A DNA stretch of 36,019 nucleotides from Dehalococcoidia bacterium (GCA_021162245.1 JAGGZD010000127.1:1-36019), one strand, 5' to 3'. Numbered from the stretch's first letter, positions 18,857-29,882 are shown. Program-made: numbers and translations. The notes: generated by a model from the letters alone, not told the origin.

Positions 18857-19803
18857 TTCTTTTTTGCCTTACCCTCATCAAAAATAATAGGGAAACCTAA
18901 TTTCGTCATTAATTCCTCTAGCTCTTCTTGAGATTTTTTCCCAAAACCAACTAGTGGCGGCAAACCCTCTTTGCCTTTCTCTATAAGCTGCCCTAAATTC
19001 AAAATGCCACCTCTTCTCAAACTATTGCGAGCTCGAGTGGACAAACCCAACTCTTCCAGAGAAGCATTATATTGTTCAGGAGACACTAACACGTCTTCAG
19101 ATGGACCTGCTTGTCCTGACACCAGAATCTCAAGCTCCTTAAAAGAAGTGAGTTGATCAACTGCAATACTAGCACTTTGCCTGATCGCTTCCCATGGCTC
19201 AATGGTTCCATCAGTCCATAGTTCTACTACCAATCTCTCAAGGCTTTTTTCTTCACCAGGCCTAATAAACTCTACGGAGAAATTTACCTTCCGTGTCGGA
19301 GAAAAAATAGCATCCACTGGCAACGCCCCCACAGGCAAGCCAGCAGCCGACTTAGCAGGCTCATAGCCCTTTCCTAATTCTACATTGAATCCAACATAAA
19401 GCTTAGCCTCCGCAGAATCCAAGGTGGCCAAATGAAGTTCAGGGTTGGCAATTTGAAAATCCACCGTTGGTTTAATGTCAGCGGCAGAAACTTCGCCTTC
19501 CCCTTCTACCTCCAGAACTAATTTTCCTGGCCGACGTGAAAGTGGCCGGAGCCTTAGCTCTTTCACATTCAGCAGGAACTCAAGAACATCCTCTTTAACA
19601 TAAGGAATCGTGGAAAACTCATGCTGAATCCCCTCGATTTCAAGCCACGTTACGGCAGCACCAGGCAAAAACCCAAGAAGCAGGCGACGCATAGCATTAC
19701 CCAAGATAACGCCCAATCCCCTCTCTAAAGGCTCAGCAACGAAACGCCCATAATTACCAGCACTTTCAACACACTTTACACTTGGTATAGATAAATCTGT
19801 CAA
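18853..19803 (-). CDS. rpoA: DNA-directed RNA polymerase subunit alpha
   Basis: FVAEPLERGLGVILGNAMRRLLL; C-terminal LGLSTRARNSLRRGGILNLGQLIE. Confidence 0.97.
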   Translation of the reverse strand: MTDLSIPSVKCVESAGNYGRFVAEPLERGLGVILGNAMRRLLLGFLPGAAVTWLEIEGIQHEFSTIPYVKEDVLEFLLNVKELRLRPLSRRPGKLVLEVEGEGEVSAADIKPTVDFQIANPELHLATLDSAEAKLYVGFNVELGKGYEPAKSAAGLPVGALPVDAIFSPTRKVNFSVEFIRPGEEKSLERLVVELWTDGTIEPWEAIRQSASIAVDQLTSFKELEILVSGQAGPSEDVLVSPEQYNASLEELGLSTRARNSLRRGGILNLGQLIEKGKEGLPPLVGFGKKSQEELEELMTKLGFPIIFDEGKAKKK

Positions 19804-19820
19804 TAAAAATCTCCTGTGCT

Positions 19821-20468
19821 TTACTTCGAATAATACTCAACGATGCTCTTCCCATTAAATATAGGGGCTATGTCTTCTTTGCCAGGCAAAGCTAAAACCT
19901 TACCTGTCATCTTCTCTTCGTCCAAGCTTAGCCAACCAGGGGTAGATCTTCCCTTAATTTTCTCCGCTAAGCTGCGATAGTATTTGGTTTTCTTGCTACC
20001 TCCCCGCCATTCGATAACATCTCCCAATTTTACTAGGCAGGAAGGTATATTCACTCGTCTCCCATTCACTAATATATGGCCATGGTTTACTACCTGCCTG
20101 GACTGAGCACGTGAGTCAGCAAAAGCTAAACAGTAAACCACATTATCCAATCGCCTCTCAAGTAGCATCAACAAGTTATCTCCACTTACTCCAGAGACTT
20201 TCGTTGCCTCTTTGAAAAAACGACGAAATTGCCGTTCTAGAACACCATAACTAAAGCGCACTTTTTGCTTCTCCTGCAGCTGAAGCCCATGAAGCGAAAC
20301 TTTGCGCCGCCGCGCCACACGCGCCCCAAGGCGCCCTCCAGGACGTCCCGGACGGGAATTCCTCCTCTCTAGAGGACATTTAGGCGTAGCACACTTCTCG
20401 CCTTTAAGCATCAATTTCTCGCCCAGATAGCGACATAAACGACAGGAAGCTCCCGTATATCTTGCCAT
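19821..20468 (-). CDS. rpsD: 30S ribosomal protein S4 (Cys-containing form)
   Basis: MARYTGASCRLCRYLGEKLMLKGEKCATPKCPLERR; ATG at 20468. Confidence 0.96.
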   Translation of the reverse strand: MARYTGASCRLCRYLGEKLMLKGEKCATPKCPLERRNSRPGRPGGRLGARVARRRKVSLHGLQLQEKQKVRFSYGVLERQFRRFFKEATKVSGVSGDNLLMLLERRLDNVVYCLAFADSRAQSRQVVNHGHILVNGRRVNIPSCLVKLGDVIEWRGGSKKTKYYRSLAEKIKGRSTPGWLSLDEEKMTGKVLALPGKEDIAPIFNGKSIVEYYSK

Positions 20469-20469
20469 A

Positions 20470-20862
20470 TTATACTCTTCTCCTACCTCGAGCGCGGCAA
20501 CCATTATGAGGGATAGGGGTTACATCTCTAATAGAGGTCACGGTAAGTCCACTAGCCTGCAATGCACGGATAGCCGCTTCACGTCCGCTACCAGGACCTT
20601 TAACATAAACTTCAACCTGACGTAACCCATCATTTACTGCCTGCCTCGCTGTCTCCCGAGCAGCTAACTGCGCAGCGTATGGAGTGCCCTTTCTGGAACC
20701 CTTAAATCCAGCGCTCCCTGAGCTTCCCCAAGATATAACATTGCCTCCCATATCGGCAATAGTAACAATGGTATTATTAAAAGTAGCTTGTATATAAACC
20801 CTACCTTCGCTAACCTTCCTGCGCGTTCTCTTTCCTTTTTTACTTCCTTTTCTCTTTGGCAT
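20470..20862 (-). CDS. rpsK: 30S ribosomal protein S11
   Basis: [42 protein letters not shown]. Confidence 0.97.
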   Translation of the reverse strand: MPKRKGSKKGKRTRRKVSEGRVYIQATFNNTIVTIADMGGNVISWGSSGSAGFKGSRKGTPYAAQLAARETARQAVNDGLRQVEVYVKGPGSGREAAIRALQASGLTVTSIRDVTPIPHNGCRARGRRRV

Positions 20863-20880
20863 CCCTTAAATACAACCTCC

Positions 20881-21270
20881 CTATTTCTTAGTTACACCAC
20901 GTCTCTGGCCTCTGCCAGCTACTGTCTTCCTTGCTCCTTTTTTACTGCGTGCATTAGTACGCGTCCTCTGCCCATGAACCGGCAGGCCCATGCGATGCCT
21001 CACCCCTCGCGTGCAACCAATATCAATAAGCCGCTTTATATTAAATTGAATTTCCCGTCTCAGATCGCCCTCTACTTTAAACTCCTTGTCAATAATACTA
21101 CGTAATTGACCAACCTGCTCTTCAGTAAGGTCTTTAACTCTGATATCGGGAGCAATGCCAGTGGCAGTTAGAGCTTTCTGGCTCAGCGACGGACCAATGC
21201 CATAAATATATTGCAACGCTACTTTAATCGGTTTACCTTTAGGGAGGTCTACACTAGCTATACGTGCCAC
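20881..21270 (-). CDS. rpsM: 30S ribosomal protein S13
   Basis: [27 protein letters not shown]-terminal [13 protein letters not shown]. Confidence 0.97.
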   Translation of the reverse strand: MARIASVDLPKGKPIKVALQYIYGIGPSLSQKALTATGIAPDIRVKDLTEEQVGQLRSIIDKEFKVEGDLRREIQFNIKRLIDIGCTRGVRHRMGLPVHGQRTRTNARSKKGARKTVAGRGQRRGVTKK

Positions 21271-21322
21271 TACTTAATCTCCATGATTCTCAAAAAGATA
21301 CCTTGCATTTTCATTGGAAGAG

Positions 21323-21436
21323 TTAACCCTGCCTCTGTTTATGCCTTGGGTTCTCACAGATAACCCTGACAACACCTTCCCTTCTAATAATTTTACACTT
21401 TTTACAGCGACGTTTAACCGAAGCACTTACTTTCAT
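21323..21436 (-). CDS. rpmJ: 50S ribosomal protein L36 (not in supplied ORF track)
   Basis: Hand translation: [37 protein letters not shown] (37 aa). Confidence 0.95.
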   Translation of the reverse strand: MKVSASVKRRCKKCKIIRREGVVRVICENPRHKQRQG

Positions 21437-21501
21437 TCCTAATCACCCCAAGTAAAACCCTATCATCATAAACTTTCCTGAGCGCCTTGTCAAAGGTAGC
21501 A

Positions 21502-21720
21502 CTACTTAAGCCGATAGGTAATCCTACCACGCCCCAAATCATAAGGAGAAAGTTCCACTAAAACTCTATCCCCTGGCAAAATCTTAATGTAATGCTTTCT
21601 CATCTTCCCTGAAATATGTGCCAATACTGTGTGTCCGTTAGCTAACTCCACACGAAACACAGTGTTAGGTAAACATACAGCGACTTTGCCCTCGACTTCT
21701 ATCTTCTCTTTCTTAGCCAT
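21502..21720 (-). CDS. infA: Translation initiation factor IF-1
   Basis: [65 protein letters not shown]. Confidence 0.97.
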   Translation of the reverse strand: MAKKEKIEVEGKVAVCLPNTVFRVELANGHTVLAHISGKMRKHYIKILPGDRVLVELSPYDLGRGRITYRLK

Positions 21721-21728
21721 ACTTTCCC

Positions 21729-21911
21729 TTAAATAAGCATTTCACCTTTGTTATCAATACTGACAACACTATGCTCAAAATATATTGAATCCAGTCCACA
21801 AGCCTTGGGCCCAGGGGCCACCCCCTTACTTAGTTTACCTGACATGACTGCTAGAACCTTGCCGCTTCGTTCCATAATTGCCATTACCTCAGGATATTTT
21901 GTAATTATCAT
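21729..21911 (-). pseudogene. Internally deleted type I methionine aminopeptidase remnant (N- and C-terminal ends only)
   Basis: MIITKYPEVMAIMERSGKVLAVMSGKLSKGVAPGPKACGLDSI resembles the MetAP N-terminus; [17 protein letters not shown] resembles its C-terminus (FEHTV...GxEiLT). Sits between adk and infA, the usual map position. Confidence 0.6.
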
Positions 21912-21912
21912 C

Positions 21913-22587
21913 TTAATCAGAATTTTTTACATCTGCTATCATGAAAGGTTTAAGCGCAGAGATTATTTCCTCAGCTACGTCTTGTATTCCAAGATTGCCG
22001 TTGATTTCAATCAGCTTCCCCTGCTTCTTATAATAATCAACTATAGGCAAAGTTTGCTCAAAGAAAACTTTCAGCCTCTCTATCACCGTTTCCTCTTTAT
22101 CATCGGTACGCTGATATAATTCGCCACCACACTTATCACATTTCCCCGCTACTCTAGGTGGAGCAGCCACCAGATGATAAGGCGTCTGGCAATTCCGACA
22201 AATCCAGCGCCCGCTAAGGCGCTTTATAAGTTCTTCCTGCGGTACACGTATATATACTGATTTATCTATGCTTTTACCCTCTTCCATGAGAGCTTTATCT
22301 AGAGCCTCAGCCTGTTCTAAAGTCCGTGGAAACCCATCAAAAACACAGCCTGAGGCACAATCTGCCAGACCAATCCTCTCCAGAATCATATTGATCGCTA
22401 TCTCGCTGGGACCCAACTCGCCTCTTTCCATGTAAGATTTAGCCAGGAGTCCCAGCTCAGTTTTTTTCTCCAATGCCTGCCGAAATAAATCTCCAGAGGC
22501 CACGTGAGGTAAATTCAATTTCCGGCAAAGGATATCCGCTTGAGTTCCCTTGCCAGCCCCCGGAGCTCCCAATACAACGATGTACAT
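21913..22587 (-). CDS. adk: Adenylate kinase (Zn-binding lid)
   Basis: MYIVVLGAPGAGKGTQADILCRKL, DGFPRTLEQAEAL, CRNCQTPYH...CDKCGGELYQRTDD. Confidence 0.96.
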   Translation of the reverse strand: MYIVVLGAPGAGKGTQADILCRKLNLPHVASGDLFRQALEKKTELGLLAKSYMERGELGPSEIAINMILERIGLADCASGCVFDGFPRTLEQAEALDKALMEEGKSIDKSVYIRVPQEELIKRLSGRWICRNCQTPYHLVAAPPRVAGKCDKCGGELYQRTDDKEETVIERLKVFFEQTLPIVDYYKKQGKLIEINGNLGIQDVAEEIISALKPFMIADVKNSD

Positions 22588-22598
22588 TTCACCTCCGT

Positions 22599-23915
22599 TC
22601 ATTTCAGGAAACCCTCATAGCGGCGCATTGTTAGCTGAGATTCCAGTTGCTTCATAGTATCCAAAGCAACGCCAACAGCTATCAACATAGCAGTGCTTCG
22701 AATTGTTAATGCGGTAATACCTGTAATATCTCTGACAAGAAAAGGTATAAGCGCCACCACCGCCAGAAATAGAGCACCTCCAAAGGTAAGATGCTTTATG
22801 ACTCGATTCAAATACTCAGCGGTAGCTTTTCCTGGACGAACCCCAGGTATAAAACCACCCTGTTGTTTCAAACTCTGCGGCAGATTCATTTGTTCAAATA
22901 TGACCATGGTGTAAAAGAATGCAAAGCCGATTACCAGGGTAAAATATAAACTTCGATAAATCAAGCCCAGAGGTAGAGCTACCTGAGGATTGAAAATTCG
23001 CATAATATTGCTAGCCAGATTAGGATCATGGCCTACCGGACTGGCAAAGTAGCTCGCTATTGTTCCTGGAAACGTCATTAGGGCTATAGCAAAAATAAGA
23101 GGAATCATTCCTGCTGTGTTTACACGCAACGGAATATAAGTTGAGCCTGATTGTCGATACATACGGCCACCGCGAATAGTGCCACGCGCATATTGCACAG
23201 GAATGCGACGGTGAGCCTCGGTAAATACGACGATGAGCACCAGTGTAGCCACAGCAACAATAATGAAAACAGCCAACCCTATAGGATCTTCCTTAATCAG
23301 AAAACCACGCCCGATCATATCTGGCAAGCTAGCTATGATACCAGCAAAAATAATCATCGATATTCCATTGCCAATGCCACGTTCAGTAATTAACTCGCCT
23401 AGCCAAACAAGGAATACCGTGCCCGCGGTCAGCGATGTCACTATAACCACCACTGTTAACGGCTCAACTTGTCCAATAGCCATCTGGCTTCGCAACAAAG
23501 CGATCTGGCCATAGCCCGATACAGTTGCTAAGGGCACGGTTAGCAAATGAGTGATACGATTGATTCTACGCTGGCCAGATTCCCCCTCACGAGCAATGTT
23601 TTGAAGGGCAGGAATAACAGGAACTAACAATTGCATAATTATCGAGGCAGTTATATAAGGATATACACCTAAGGCAGCCACGCTAAATCTTTTCATGGCA
23701 CCACCACTGAAGAGATCAAGCATACCTAAAATTTGATTCTGCTCAAATAATTGCTGTAATGCATCAATATCTACTCCAGGTAAAGGAATATGGGCTATAA
23801 AACGAAAAACCACTAGCACGCCAAGGGTAAAAAGAATCTTTTGCCTTAAATCCGGCAGGCTAAACACGTCTTTCATCGCCTGGACAAGGCGAGATTGGTT
23901 TTCTTTACGCTGCAC
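22599..23915 (-). CDS. secY: Preprotein translocase subunit SecY
   Basis: DLRQKILFTLGVLVVFRFIAHIPLPGVD, GGAMKRFSVAALGVYPYITASIIMQLL, ERGIGNGISMIIFAGI. Confidence 0.97.
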   Translation of the reverse strand: MQRKENQSRLVQAMKDVFSLPDLRQKILFTLGVLVVFRFIAHIPLPGVDIDALQQLFEQNQILGMLDLFSGGAMKRFSVAALGVYPYITASIIMQLLVPVIPALQNIAREGESGQRRINRITHLLTVPLATVSGYGQIALLRSQMAIGQVEPLTVVVIVTSLTAGTVFLVWLGELITERGIGNGISMIIFAGIIASLPDMIGRGFLIKEDPIGLAVFIIVAVATLVLIVVFTEAHRRIPVQYARGTIRGGRMYRQSGSTYIPLRVNTAGMIPLIFAIALMTFPGTIASYFASPVGHDPNLASNIMRIFNPQVALPLGLIYRSLYFTLVIGFAFFYTMVIFEQMNLPQSLKQQGGFIPGVRPGKATAEYLNRVIKHLTFGGALFLAVVALIPFLVRDITGITALTIRSTAMLIAVGVALDTMKQLESQLTMRRYEGFLK

Positions 23916-24359
23916 TTATATCCTCTCCACTTTCCCCCCAGCGGCGACGATCTTCCTTTCTGCCGCTGCAGAGAACTTGTTAGCTCTAACTACCAAAGAG
24001 TGTTGAACATCACCACCACCAAGAATTTTAGTGGGGCGGTTAAGAGAATTAATCGATCCCGTTTTCAGTAGCTCTTCCGCGTTTACCTCACTACCTGAAG
24101 GGAAACTATTGAGCTCACCTACATTAACAATATTATATTCAGTCTTAAAAATATTATTAAAACCCCTTTTCCTTGGCAAACGCCTTATAAGGGGCAATTG
24201 GCCCCCTTCGAATCCAATGCGCACACCACCACCAGAGCGGGATTTCTGCCCTTTACACCCACGCCCTGAATAAGTGCCATGCCCACTGCCATCACCCCTA
24301 CCCACACGTTTTCTATTGTGCTTAGCACCCAAAGGAGGTTTTAATTCATTCTGTTTCAT
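23916..24359 (-). CDS. rplO: 50S ribosomal protein L15
   Basis: KRVGRGDGSGHGTYSGRGCKGQKSRSGGGVRIGFEGGQLPLIRRLPRKRGF. Confidence 0.97.
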   Translation of the reverse strand: MKQNELKPPLGAKHNRKRVGRGDGSGHGTYSGRGCKGQKSRSGGGVRIGFEGGQLPLIRRLPRKRGFNNIFKTEYNIVNVGELNSFPSGSEVNAEELLKTGSINSLNRPTKILGGGDVQHSLVVRANKFSAAAERKIVAAGGKVERI

Positions 24360-24894
24360 TCACATCCTCCTCTTGAATTTCAGGGGGAAGCTCACCCTCA
24401 GTCTCAACTTGCCCAGCTTGCCTTAGATTTGACAAGGCAAGCATGGTTGCCTTAATTACATTAACCTGATTGCGACTACCCAGAGATTTACTAATAATAT
24501 CCTTTATGCCTGCCAATTCAAGCACTGCTCGAACAGCATTACTAGCAACTATACCAGTACCCGGCGCCGCCGGCTTGAGCAAAACCTTAGATGCCCCAAA
24601 CTTGGCTAAAATCTCATGGGGAATAGAGGTGTCAGCGACAGGTACTTCAATCAATTTTTTCCGCCCTGCAGCACTTGCTTTATGAATTGCATCAGGAACA
24701 CCAGCAGCTTTAGCTACACCAATCCCCACATGTTTTTTGCCATCGCCAACCACCATTAAAGCCCTGAAACGAAGTCTTTTCCCGCCCTTAACTACTTTAG
24801 TTACGCGGCTAAGTTTTATTAACTTCTCTTCCAACTCCAGCTCTGGAATTTCAATTCTAGCTCTCCTGCCAACCACTTTAGTAACTGCTTTCAT
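24346..24894 (-). CDS. rpsE: 30S ribosomal protein S5
   Basis: LIKLSRVTKVVKGGKRLRFRALMVVGDGKKHVGIGVAKA. Confidence 0.97.
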   Translation of the reverse strand: MKAVTKVVGRRARIEIPELELEEKLIKLSRVTKVVKGGKRLRFRALMVVGDGKKHVGIGVAKAAGVPDAIHKASAAGRKKLIEVPVADTSIPHEILAKFGASKVLLKPAAPGTGIVASNAVRAVLELAGIKDIISKSLGSRNQVNVIKATMLALSNLRQAGQVETEGELPPEIQEEDVNETE

Positions 24895-24947
24895 AAATAG
24901 ACCTCTTACGTTTTGCTTAACTCAACAAAACTATAAATTACACCACC

Positions 24948-25313
24948 TCAAAACAAAAGCCCAACTTGCCTAGTAGCCTCAGCGAAAGCTCTAACTCTGC
25001 CATGATATTTATAACCACCACGATCAAAAACTACGCTACTGACTCCTTTATCTAACGCCCTTCGCGCAAGTAATGAGCCCACAAGTTCAGCCTTCTTAGT
25101 TTTCGGTATTTTCCTAGTCTCATTCTTTATCTCAGCATCAAGAGTACCCGCTGCAACTAGGGTTCGCCCCGTAGAATCATCTATAATTTGGGCATAGAAA
25201 TGATTCAAGCTTCGAAAGACACATAATCGAGGGCGCAAAGCCGTGCCAGTCACCTTTTTCCTTACCCTCTTATGTCGTATCTTCCGAATCAATCTTGCAT
25301 CTGTTTTAGCCAT
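24948..25313 (-). CDS. rplR: 50S ribosomal protein L18
   Basis: [55 protein letters not shown]. Confidence 0.97.
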   Translation of the reverse strand: MAKTDARLIRKIRHKRVRKKVTGTALRPRLCVFRSLNHFYAQIIDDSTGRTLVAAGTLDAEIKNETRKIPKTKKAELVGSLLARRALDKGVSSVVFDRGGYKYHGRVRAFAEATRQVGLLF

Positions 25314-25319
25314 ACTACA

Positions 25320-25871
25320 TTACTCTCCAGTCGCCCTACCAGCTTTACCAGGTTTAAGACGCAGTTTCTCTCCATCCAATTTGATTCCCTTCCCTTTATA
25401 ATGGTCGACAGGACGTATAGCTCGAATCCTGGCTGCTACGTCACCGACAGCTTCTCTATCGATGCCGCTAATACAAATGCGGTTCGTTCCCTCAACAGTC
25501 ACATCAACATTAAGCGGAGGAGAAAATCCCACAGGATGGCTATATCCAACCTGAAACTCCAACTTATCGCCAGTTCTCTGGGCTTTGTAGCCTATGCCAT
25601 TCACTTCCAAAACTTGCTTAAAACCCTTGCTCACTCCCTCAACCATGTTAGCTAAAAGACTGCGACTAAGGCCATGTAGGGAACGATCCATTTTGCTATC
25701 GCTAGTCCGCGTCACAAGCAACTTCCCTTCCTTCAAAACAATCGAAATACCTATGGGGAAACAACGGCGCAATTCCCCTTTTCCCCCTTTTACCATTACC
25801 TCATTGTTATCCCCTATCTTTACCTCAACACCCTGAGGCACAAGAATGGGGAATGAACCAATTCTAGACAT
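25320..25871 (-). CDS. rplF: 50S ribosomal protein L6
   Basis: MSRIGSFPILVPQGVEV; VGYSHPVGF; IRPVDHYKGKGIKLDGEKLRLKPGK. Confidence 0.97.
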   Translation of the reverse strand: MSRIGSFPILVPQGVEVKIGDNNEVMVKGGKGELRRCFPIGISIVLKEGKLLVTRTSDSKMDRSLHGLSRSLLANMVEGVSKGFKQVLEVNGIGYKAQRTGDKLEFQVGYSHPVGFSPPLNVDVTVEGTNRICISGIDREAVGDVAARIRAIRPVDHYKGKGIKLDGEKLRLKPGKAGRATGE

Positions 25872-25890
25872 CCATTCCTCCTAGATCAAC

Positions 25891-26286
25891 TTACCATATG
25901 TAACACAGAACTTCACCACCAAGGTGGCGTCGCCACGCCCCCTGGCCAGTCATAATGCCATTAGATGTTGACAAAATAGCAATGCCCAAGCCTCCGTACA
26001 CACGTGGAATTTCACGCCTTCCCACGTAAATCCTTAAGCCAGGTTTGCTCACTCGCTCTAAACCCGATACAGCCGGCTGGTTATCTACATACTTAAGTTG
26101 AATTTTTATCATTGGCTGTGGTTTATCTTTAGTAACCTCATAGCCTTTAATAAAACTCTCTTCCTTAAGGATTTTGGCAATAGAAAGTTTTGTTCGCGAG
26201 GCAGGCACCAGCACATCACTATGACGCACCATGATAGCATTGCGAATTCGAGTTAACATATCAGCGATTGAATCAGTAACTGCCAT
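25891..26286 (-). CDS. rpsH: 30S ribosomal protein S8
   Basis: [62 protein letters not shown]. Confidence 0.97.
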   Translation of the reverse strand: MAVTDSIADMLTRIRNAIMVRHSDVLVPASRTKLSIAKILKEESFIKGYEVTKDKPQPMIKIQLKYVDNQPAVSGLERVSKPGLRIYVGRREIPRVYGGLGIAILSTSNGIMTGQGAWRRHLGGEVLCYIW

Positions 26287-26295
26287 AGAAACTCC

Positions 26296-26481
26296 TTACC
26301 AACTTGATTTCCTTACCCCAGGAATTTCGCCTGTCACAGCGAGTTCCCGGAAGCAAATACGACATAAACCAAATTTGCGCATATAAGCACGTGGCCTACC
26401 ACACAATTGACAGCGGTTGCGCTGCTGTACTTTGTATTTCGGGGTTCTCTTTGATTTTACAATTTTAGATGTTTTAGCCAT
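26296..26481 (-). CDS. rpsN: 30S ribosomal protein S14 type Z
   Basis: [39 protein letters not shown]. Confidence 0.97.
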   Translation of the reverse strand: MAKTSKIVKSKRTPKYKVQQRNRCQLCGRPRAYMRKFGLCRICFRELAVTGEIPGVRKSSW

Positions 26482-26482
26482 T

Positions 26483-27028
26483 TTAATCCTTCCTAAAAGG
26501 CATACCCATAAGTTTCAGAAAACTTTTGGATTCATCATCATTCCTAGCTGTAGTAACTATTGTCACTTGGAGGCCACGGATTTTATCCACCTTAGCATAA
26601 TCTATCTCAGGGAAGACTATTTGCTCTCTTATGCCTATATTGTAATTACCCTGGCCATCAAAAGAGTCCACTGTTATTCCACGAAAATCACGAAAACGCG
26701 GCAGGATCACATCAACTAATTTAGAGAAAAAATCGTACATCCGCTTGCCTCTTAGTGTCACCATCATCCCGATAGGCATACCAGCTCTTACCTTAAAGGC
26801 AGCAACAGATTTTTTAGCACGCGTGATTACAGGATGCTGTCCCGAGATCACAGTTAAATCTCTCTCCGCCGCTTCAATAACTTTAGGATTTTGTGTTGCT
26901 TCGCCTAAACCCATGCTAAGCACAATCTTCTCCAGCCTAGGCAACTGCATCACATTATCATAGCCAAGGCTAGCCCTGAGCTGAGGAACTACTTCTGTCA
27001 AATATCTCTCTTTCAACGCAGATGTCAT
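26483..27028 (-). CDS. rplE: 50S ribosomal protein L5
   Basis: [50 protein letters not shown]. Confidence 0.97.
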   Translation of the reverse strand: MTSALKERYLTEVVPQLRASLGYDNVMQLPRLEKIVLSMGLGEATQNPKVIEAAERDLTVISGQHPVITRAKKSVAAFKVRAGMPIGMMVTLRGKRMYDFFSKLVDVILPRFRDFRGITVDSFDGQGNYNIGIREQIVFPEIDYAKVDKIRGLQVTIVTTARNDDESKSFLKLMGMPFRKD

Positions 27029-27030
27029 AT

Positions 27031-27348
27031 TCAGTCAATCACCTCCCCACAGGAATGGCAAACCCGAACCTTCCGCCCATTATCAAGAAACCGAAAGCCT
27101 ACACGAGTAGGTTTACCACATTTATCACACACTAACATCACATCAGATACATGGAGTGGAGCTTCAAGCTCAATTATGCCGCTTTGCCGAGCTTTACCAC
27201 GAGTTCGCGAATGACGCTTAATCATGTTAACTCCTTCCACTACTACTCTCTCACTCTTTGTAAAAACCTGACGTACTTTCCCTTTTTTCCCTTTATTCTT
27301 ACCAGCGATACAGATAACTGTATCCTCTTTTCTAATCTTCATTATCAA
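27031..27348 (-). CDS. rplX: 50S ribosomal protein L24
   Basis: [21 protein letters not shown]...[13 protein letters not shown]-terminal [11 protein letters not shown]...CHSCGE. Confidence 0.96.
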   Translation of the reverse strand: MIMKIRKEDTVICIAGKNKGKKGKVRQVFTKSERVVVEGVNMIKRHSRTRGKARQSGIIELEAPLHVSDVMLVCDKCGKPTRVGFRFLDNGRKVRVCHSCGEVID

Positions 27349-27713
27349 AGAACCTCTGGGGCCAAGGATATCACCTTGGCAAAATTCTTATCCCTGAGTT
27401 CCCGCGCAACAGGTCCCAAAATACGGCTGCCTTTAGGGTTGCTTTTCTCACTCAGGATGACCGCAGCATTTTCATCAAACCTGATATAGGAACCATCAAC
27501 GCGGCAATAAGGTTTAGCTACACGTACAATTACAGCTCTCACAACATCCCCTTTCTTGACCATCCCGCGCGGCACAGCTCGTTTTACTGTAGCTACAATA
27601 ATATCACCAACAGACGCATACCTTCTCCTGGTACCCCCTAGCACGTTAATACACATAATTTCCTTGGCTCCAGTATTGTCAGCTACCTTAAGCATAGTAT
27701 AAGATTGAATCAT
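27345..27713 (-). CDS. rplN: 50S ribosomal protein L14
   Basis: [27 protein letters not shown]. Confidence 0.97.
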   Translation of the reverse strand: MIQSYTMLKVADNTGAKEIMCINVLGGTRRRYASVGDIIVATVKRAVPRGMVKKGDVVRAVIVRVAKPYCRVDGSYIRFDENAAVILSEKSNPKGSRILGPVARELRDKNFAKVISLAPEVL

Positions 27714-28003
27714 TTCTCTCCACTCCCCACTGATTCTATCTCAGATGACTCCCCCCTAGATATTATCTCTACCATCTGCCATCTCTTTTCCTTAGATAAG
27801 GGACGTGTCTCCACAATTTTCACTTTGTCTCCAACTTTACACACGTTGCCTGCATCATTAACTTTATATCTCTTGGTGCGCTTGACAGCTTTCTTATAAA
27901 GCGGGTGTCGCCTCACGGTTTCTACTACTACCACCACAGTTTTATCCATCTTATCGCTCACCACCTGCCCTATTCTAACTTTTCTCTTTCCTATGTATTT
28001 CAT
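27710..28003 (-). CDS. rpsQ: 30S ribosomal protein S17
   Basis: [41 protein letters not shown]. Confidence 0.97.
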   Translation of the reverse strand: MKYIGKRKVRIGQVVSDKMDKTVVVVVETVRRHPLYKKAVKRTKRYKVNDAGNVCKVGDKVKIVETRPLSKEKRWQMVEIISRGESSEIESVGSGEK

Positions 28004-28197
28004 TCTGCACCAAGCTCTCTTTCTCTCAAAATAGCCTCCATTCTGGCGATATCCTTCTTAACTCTGGGAATCTCACGATGATTAACCAGCTGTCGAGTTG
28101 CCAAGCGAAAGCGAAGATTGAGAAACTCCTCACGAGAATCTTCTAGTTTTTTTAATAATTCCTCATCACTGAAAGCGCGAATTTGATCAGTTTTCAC
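28000..28197 (-). CDS. rpmC: 50S ribosomal protein L29
   Basis: [48 protein letters not shown]. Confidence 0.96.
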   Translation of the reverse strand: MKTDQIRAFSDEELLKKLEDSREEFLNLRFRLATRQLVNHREIPRVKKDIARMEAILRERELGAE

Positions 28198-28607
28198 CCC
28201 TCATTCTCCTTCGTTACAAAACTAGCGGCAATAGGAAGTTTATAACAAGCAAGGCGCACTGCCTCCCGAGCCATATCCTTAGTTACATCACCTAACTCAA
28301 ACATAATTCTACCGCGTTTAACCACAGCCACCCAATGATCAGGAGCACCTTTACCACTACCCATCCTCGTTTCCGCTGGTTTTTTAGTTATGCTCTTATC
28401 AGGGAAAATGCGTATCCATAGCTGGCCTCTATGCATTAAACACCGTACCAGAACACGCCGCACTGCCTCAATTTGCCTCTCGGTGATCCATGCCGACTCA
28501 TCAGCTCTTAAACCAAAATCACCAAATGCAATAGTGGCCCCCCTGTGCGCTGCCCCCTTCATTCGCCCTCTATGAATTTTCCGATACTTCACTCGTTTCG
28601 GCTGCAA
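28194..28607 (-). CDS. rplP: 50S ribosomal protein L16
   Basis: [57 protein letters not shown]. Confidence 0.97.
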   Translation of the reverse strand: MQPKRVKYRKIHRGRMKGAAHRGATIAFGDFGLRADESAWITERQIEAVRRVLVRCLMHRGQLWIRIFPDKSITKKPAETRMGSGKGAPDHWVAVVKRGRIMFELGDVTKDMAREAVRLACYKLPIAASFVTKENEG

Positions 28608-29253
28608 CGTTTTTCTCCCTTACTTTACTAGGAACAAAATCACCCCTGTAAATCCAGACTTTGACTCCAATACATCCCATCATGGTACTAGCTTCAGCAA
28701 AACCATAACTTATATCAGCACGCAATTTATGCAATGGCATTTGTCCTTGGTGAGACATCTCAGCTCTAGCGATTTCACGTCCACCAAGTCTTCCTGCACA
28801 TCTTATCTTTACCCCTTTAGCACCCGCTTGCATAGTTCTAAAAGCGGCCTGCTTCATAGCACGACGAAAAGGTATCCTACCTTCGATTCTGTCAGCTATA
28901 CTTCGAGCCACCAGACAAGCCTCCAGTTCAGGCCGTTCAATTTCTCTGATAGTTAATCTAACTCTTTCCCCGCTGATTTTTTCCAATTTCGCTCTCAGCG
29001 CTTCTACATTCTGTCCTCTCTTACCAATCAAAACACCGGGACGGCCAGAGTAAAGGGTTAAACATAACTCTCCGCCCGGCCGTTCAATTTCCAGCCGAGC
29101 AATATCCCCACTATCACACTCCTGCTTAACAACTCTCCGTAGCTTCAGATCATCCTGTAAAAACTGCGCATAATGCTTCCCAGCATACCACTTAGCACGC
29201 CAATCACACGTAATACCTAACCTGAAACCATAAGGATGAACTTTCTGTCCCAA
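28570..29253 (-). CDS. rpsC: 30S ribosomal protein S3
   Basis: [35 protein letters not shown]. Confidence 0.97.
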   Translation of the reverse strand: MGQKVHPYGFRLGITCDWRAKWYAGKHYAQFLQDDLKLRRVVKQECDSGDIARLEIERPGGELCLTLYSGRPGVLIGKRGQNVEALRAKLEKISGERVRLTIREIERPELEACLVARSIADRIEGRIPFRRAMKQAAFRTMQAGAKGVKIRCAGRLGGREIARAEMSHQGQMPLHKLRADISYGFAEASTMMGCIGVKVWIYRGDFVPSKVREKNVAAETSEVSENS

Positions 29254-29254
29254 A

Positions 29255-29587
29255 CTATCCCTCCTCCACTAAAACTGTAATATGGCTGGCACGCTTCAAG
29301 ATAGGGCTTATTCTTCCTCGAGATTTAGGGCGGAACCTCTTTAAAGTCCGCGCCTCACCAGCGAAAATAGCTGCAATCCTGAGGTCAGCAGGCGACATTT
29401 GGAGGTTATTCTCTGCATTAGCAGATGCTGACTTGATCACTTTGGCTACAGCTTTAGCTGATGGGGTAGTCAAAAAATTCAACATAGTTAAAGCCTCATC
29501 AACTTTCTTACCTCTAACTCTATTTATCACCAAGCGGACCTTCCGAGGAGAAACCCCAACATCTTTAGCTACAGCTTTTACTTTCAC
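29255..29587 (-). CDS. rplV: 50S ribosomal protein L22
   Basis: AVAKDVGVSPRKVRLVINRVRGKKVDEAL; KRFRPKSRGRISPILKRASHITVLV. Confidence 0.97.
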   Translation of the reverse strand: MKVKAVAKDVGVSPRKVRLVINRVRGKKVDEALTMLNFLTTPSAKAVAKVIKSASANAENNLQMSPADLRIAAIFAGEARTLKRFRPKSRGRISPILKRASHITVLVEEG

Positions 29588-29593
29588 CGTAAT

Positions 29594-29881
29594 TTATCTC
29601 CCTGCCTGCGCAGTAATTTTAGCCTTAGTAACATGCCCTCTAAATGTTCGAGTGGGCACAAACTCAGCCAGTTTATATCCTACCATATTTTCAGTAATGA
29701 AAATTGGTATATGTTTCCTGCCATTGTGCACAGCAATGGTATGCCCTATCATCTGCGGCAAAATAGTGGAGGCACGAGACCAAGTCATTATCACTGTCTT
29801 CTCTCTTGAACTATTAAGTCTCTCTATCTTCTTGAGCAACTTGGCGTCACAATAAGGACCTTTCTTGCGCGATCGAGACAT
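29594..29881 (-). CDS. rpsS: 30S ribosomal protein S19
   Basis: [60 protein letters not shown] at 29881. Confidence 0.97.
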   Translation of the reverse strand: MSRSRKKGPYCDAKLLKKIERLNSSREKTVIMTWSRASTILPQMIGHTIAVHNGRKHIPIFITENMVGYKLAEFVPTRTFRGHVTKAKITAQAGR

Positions 29882-29882
29882 T

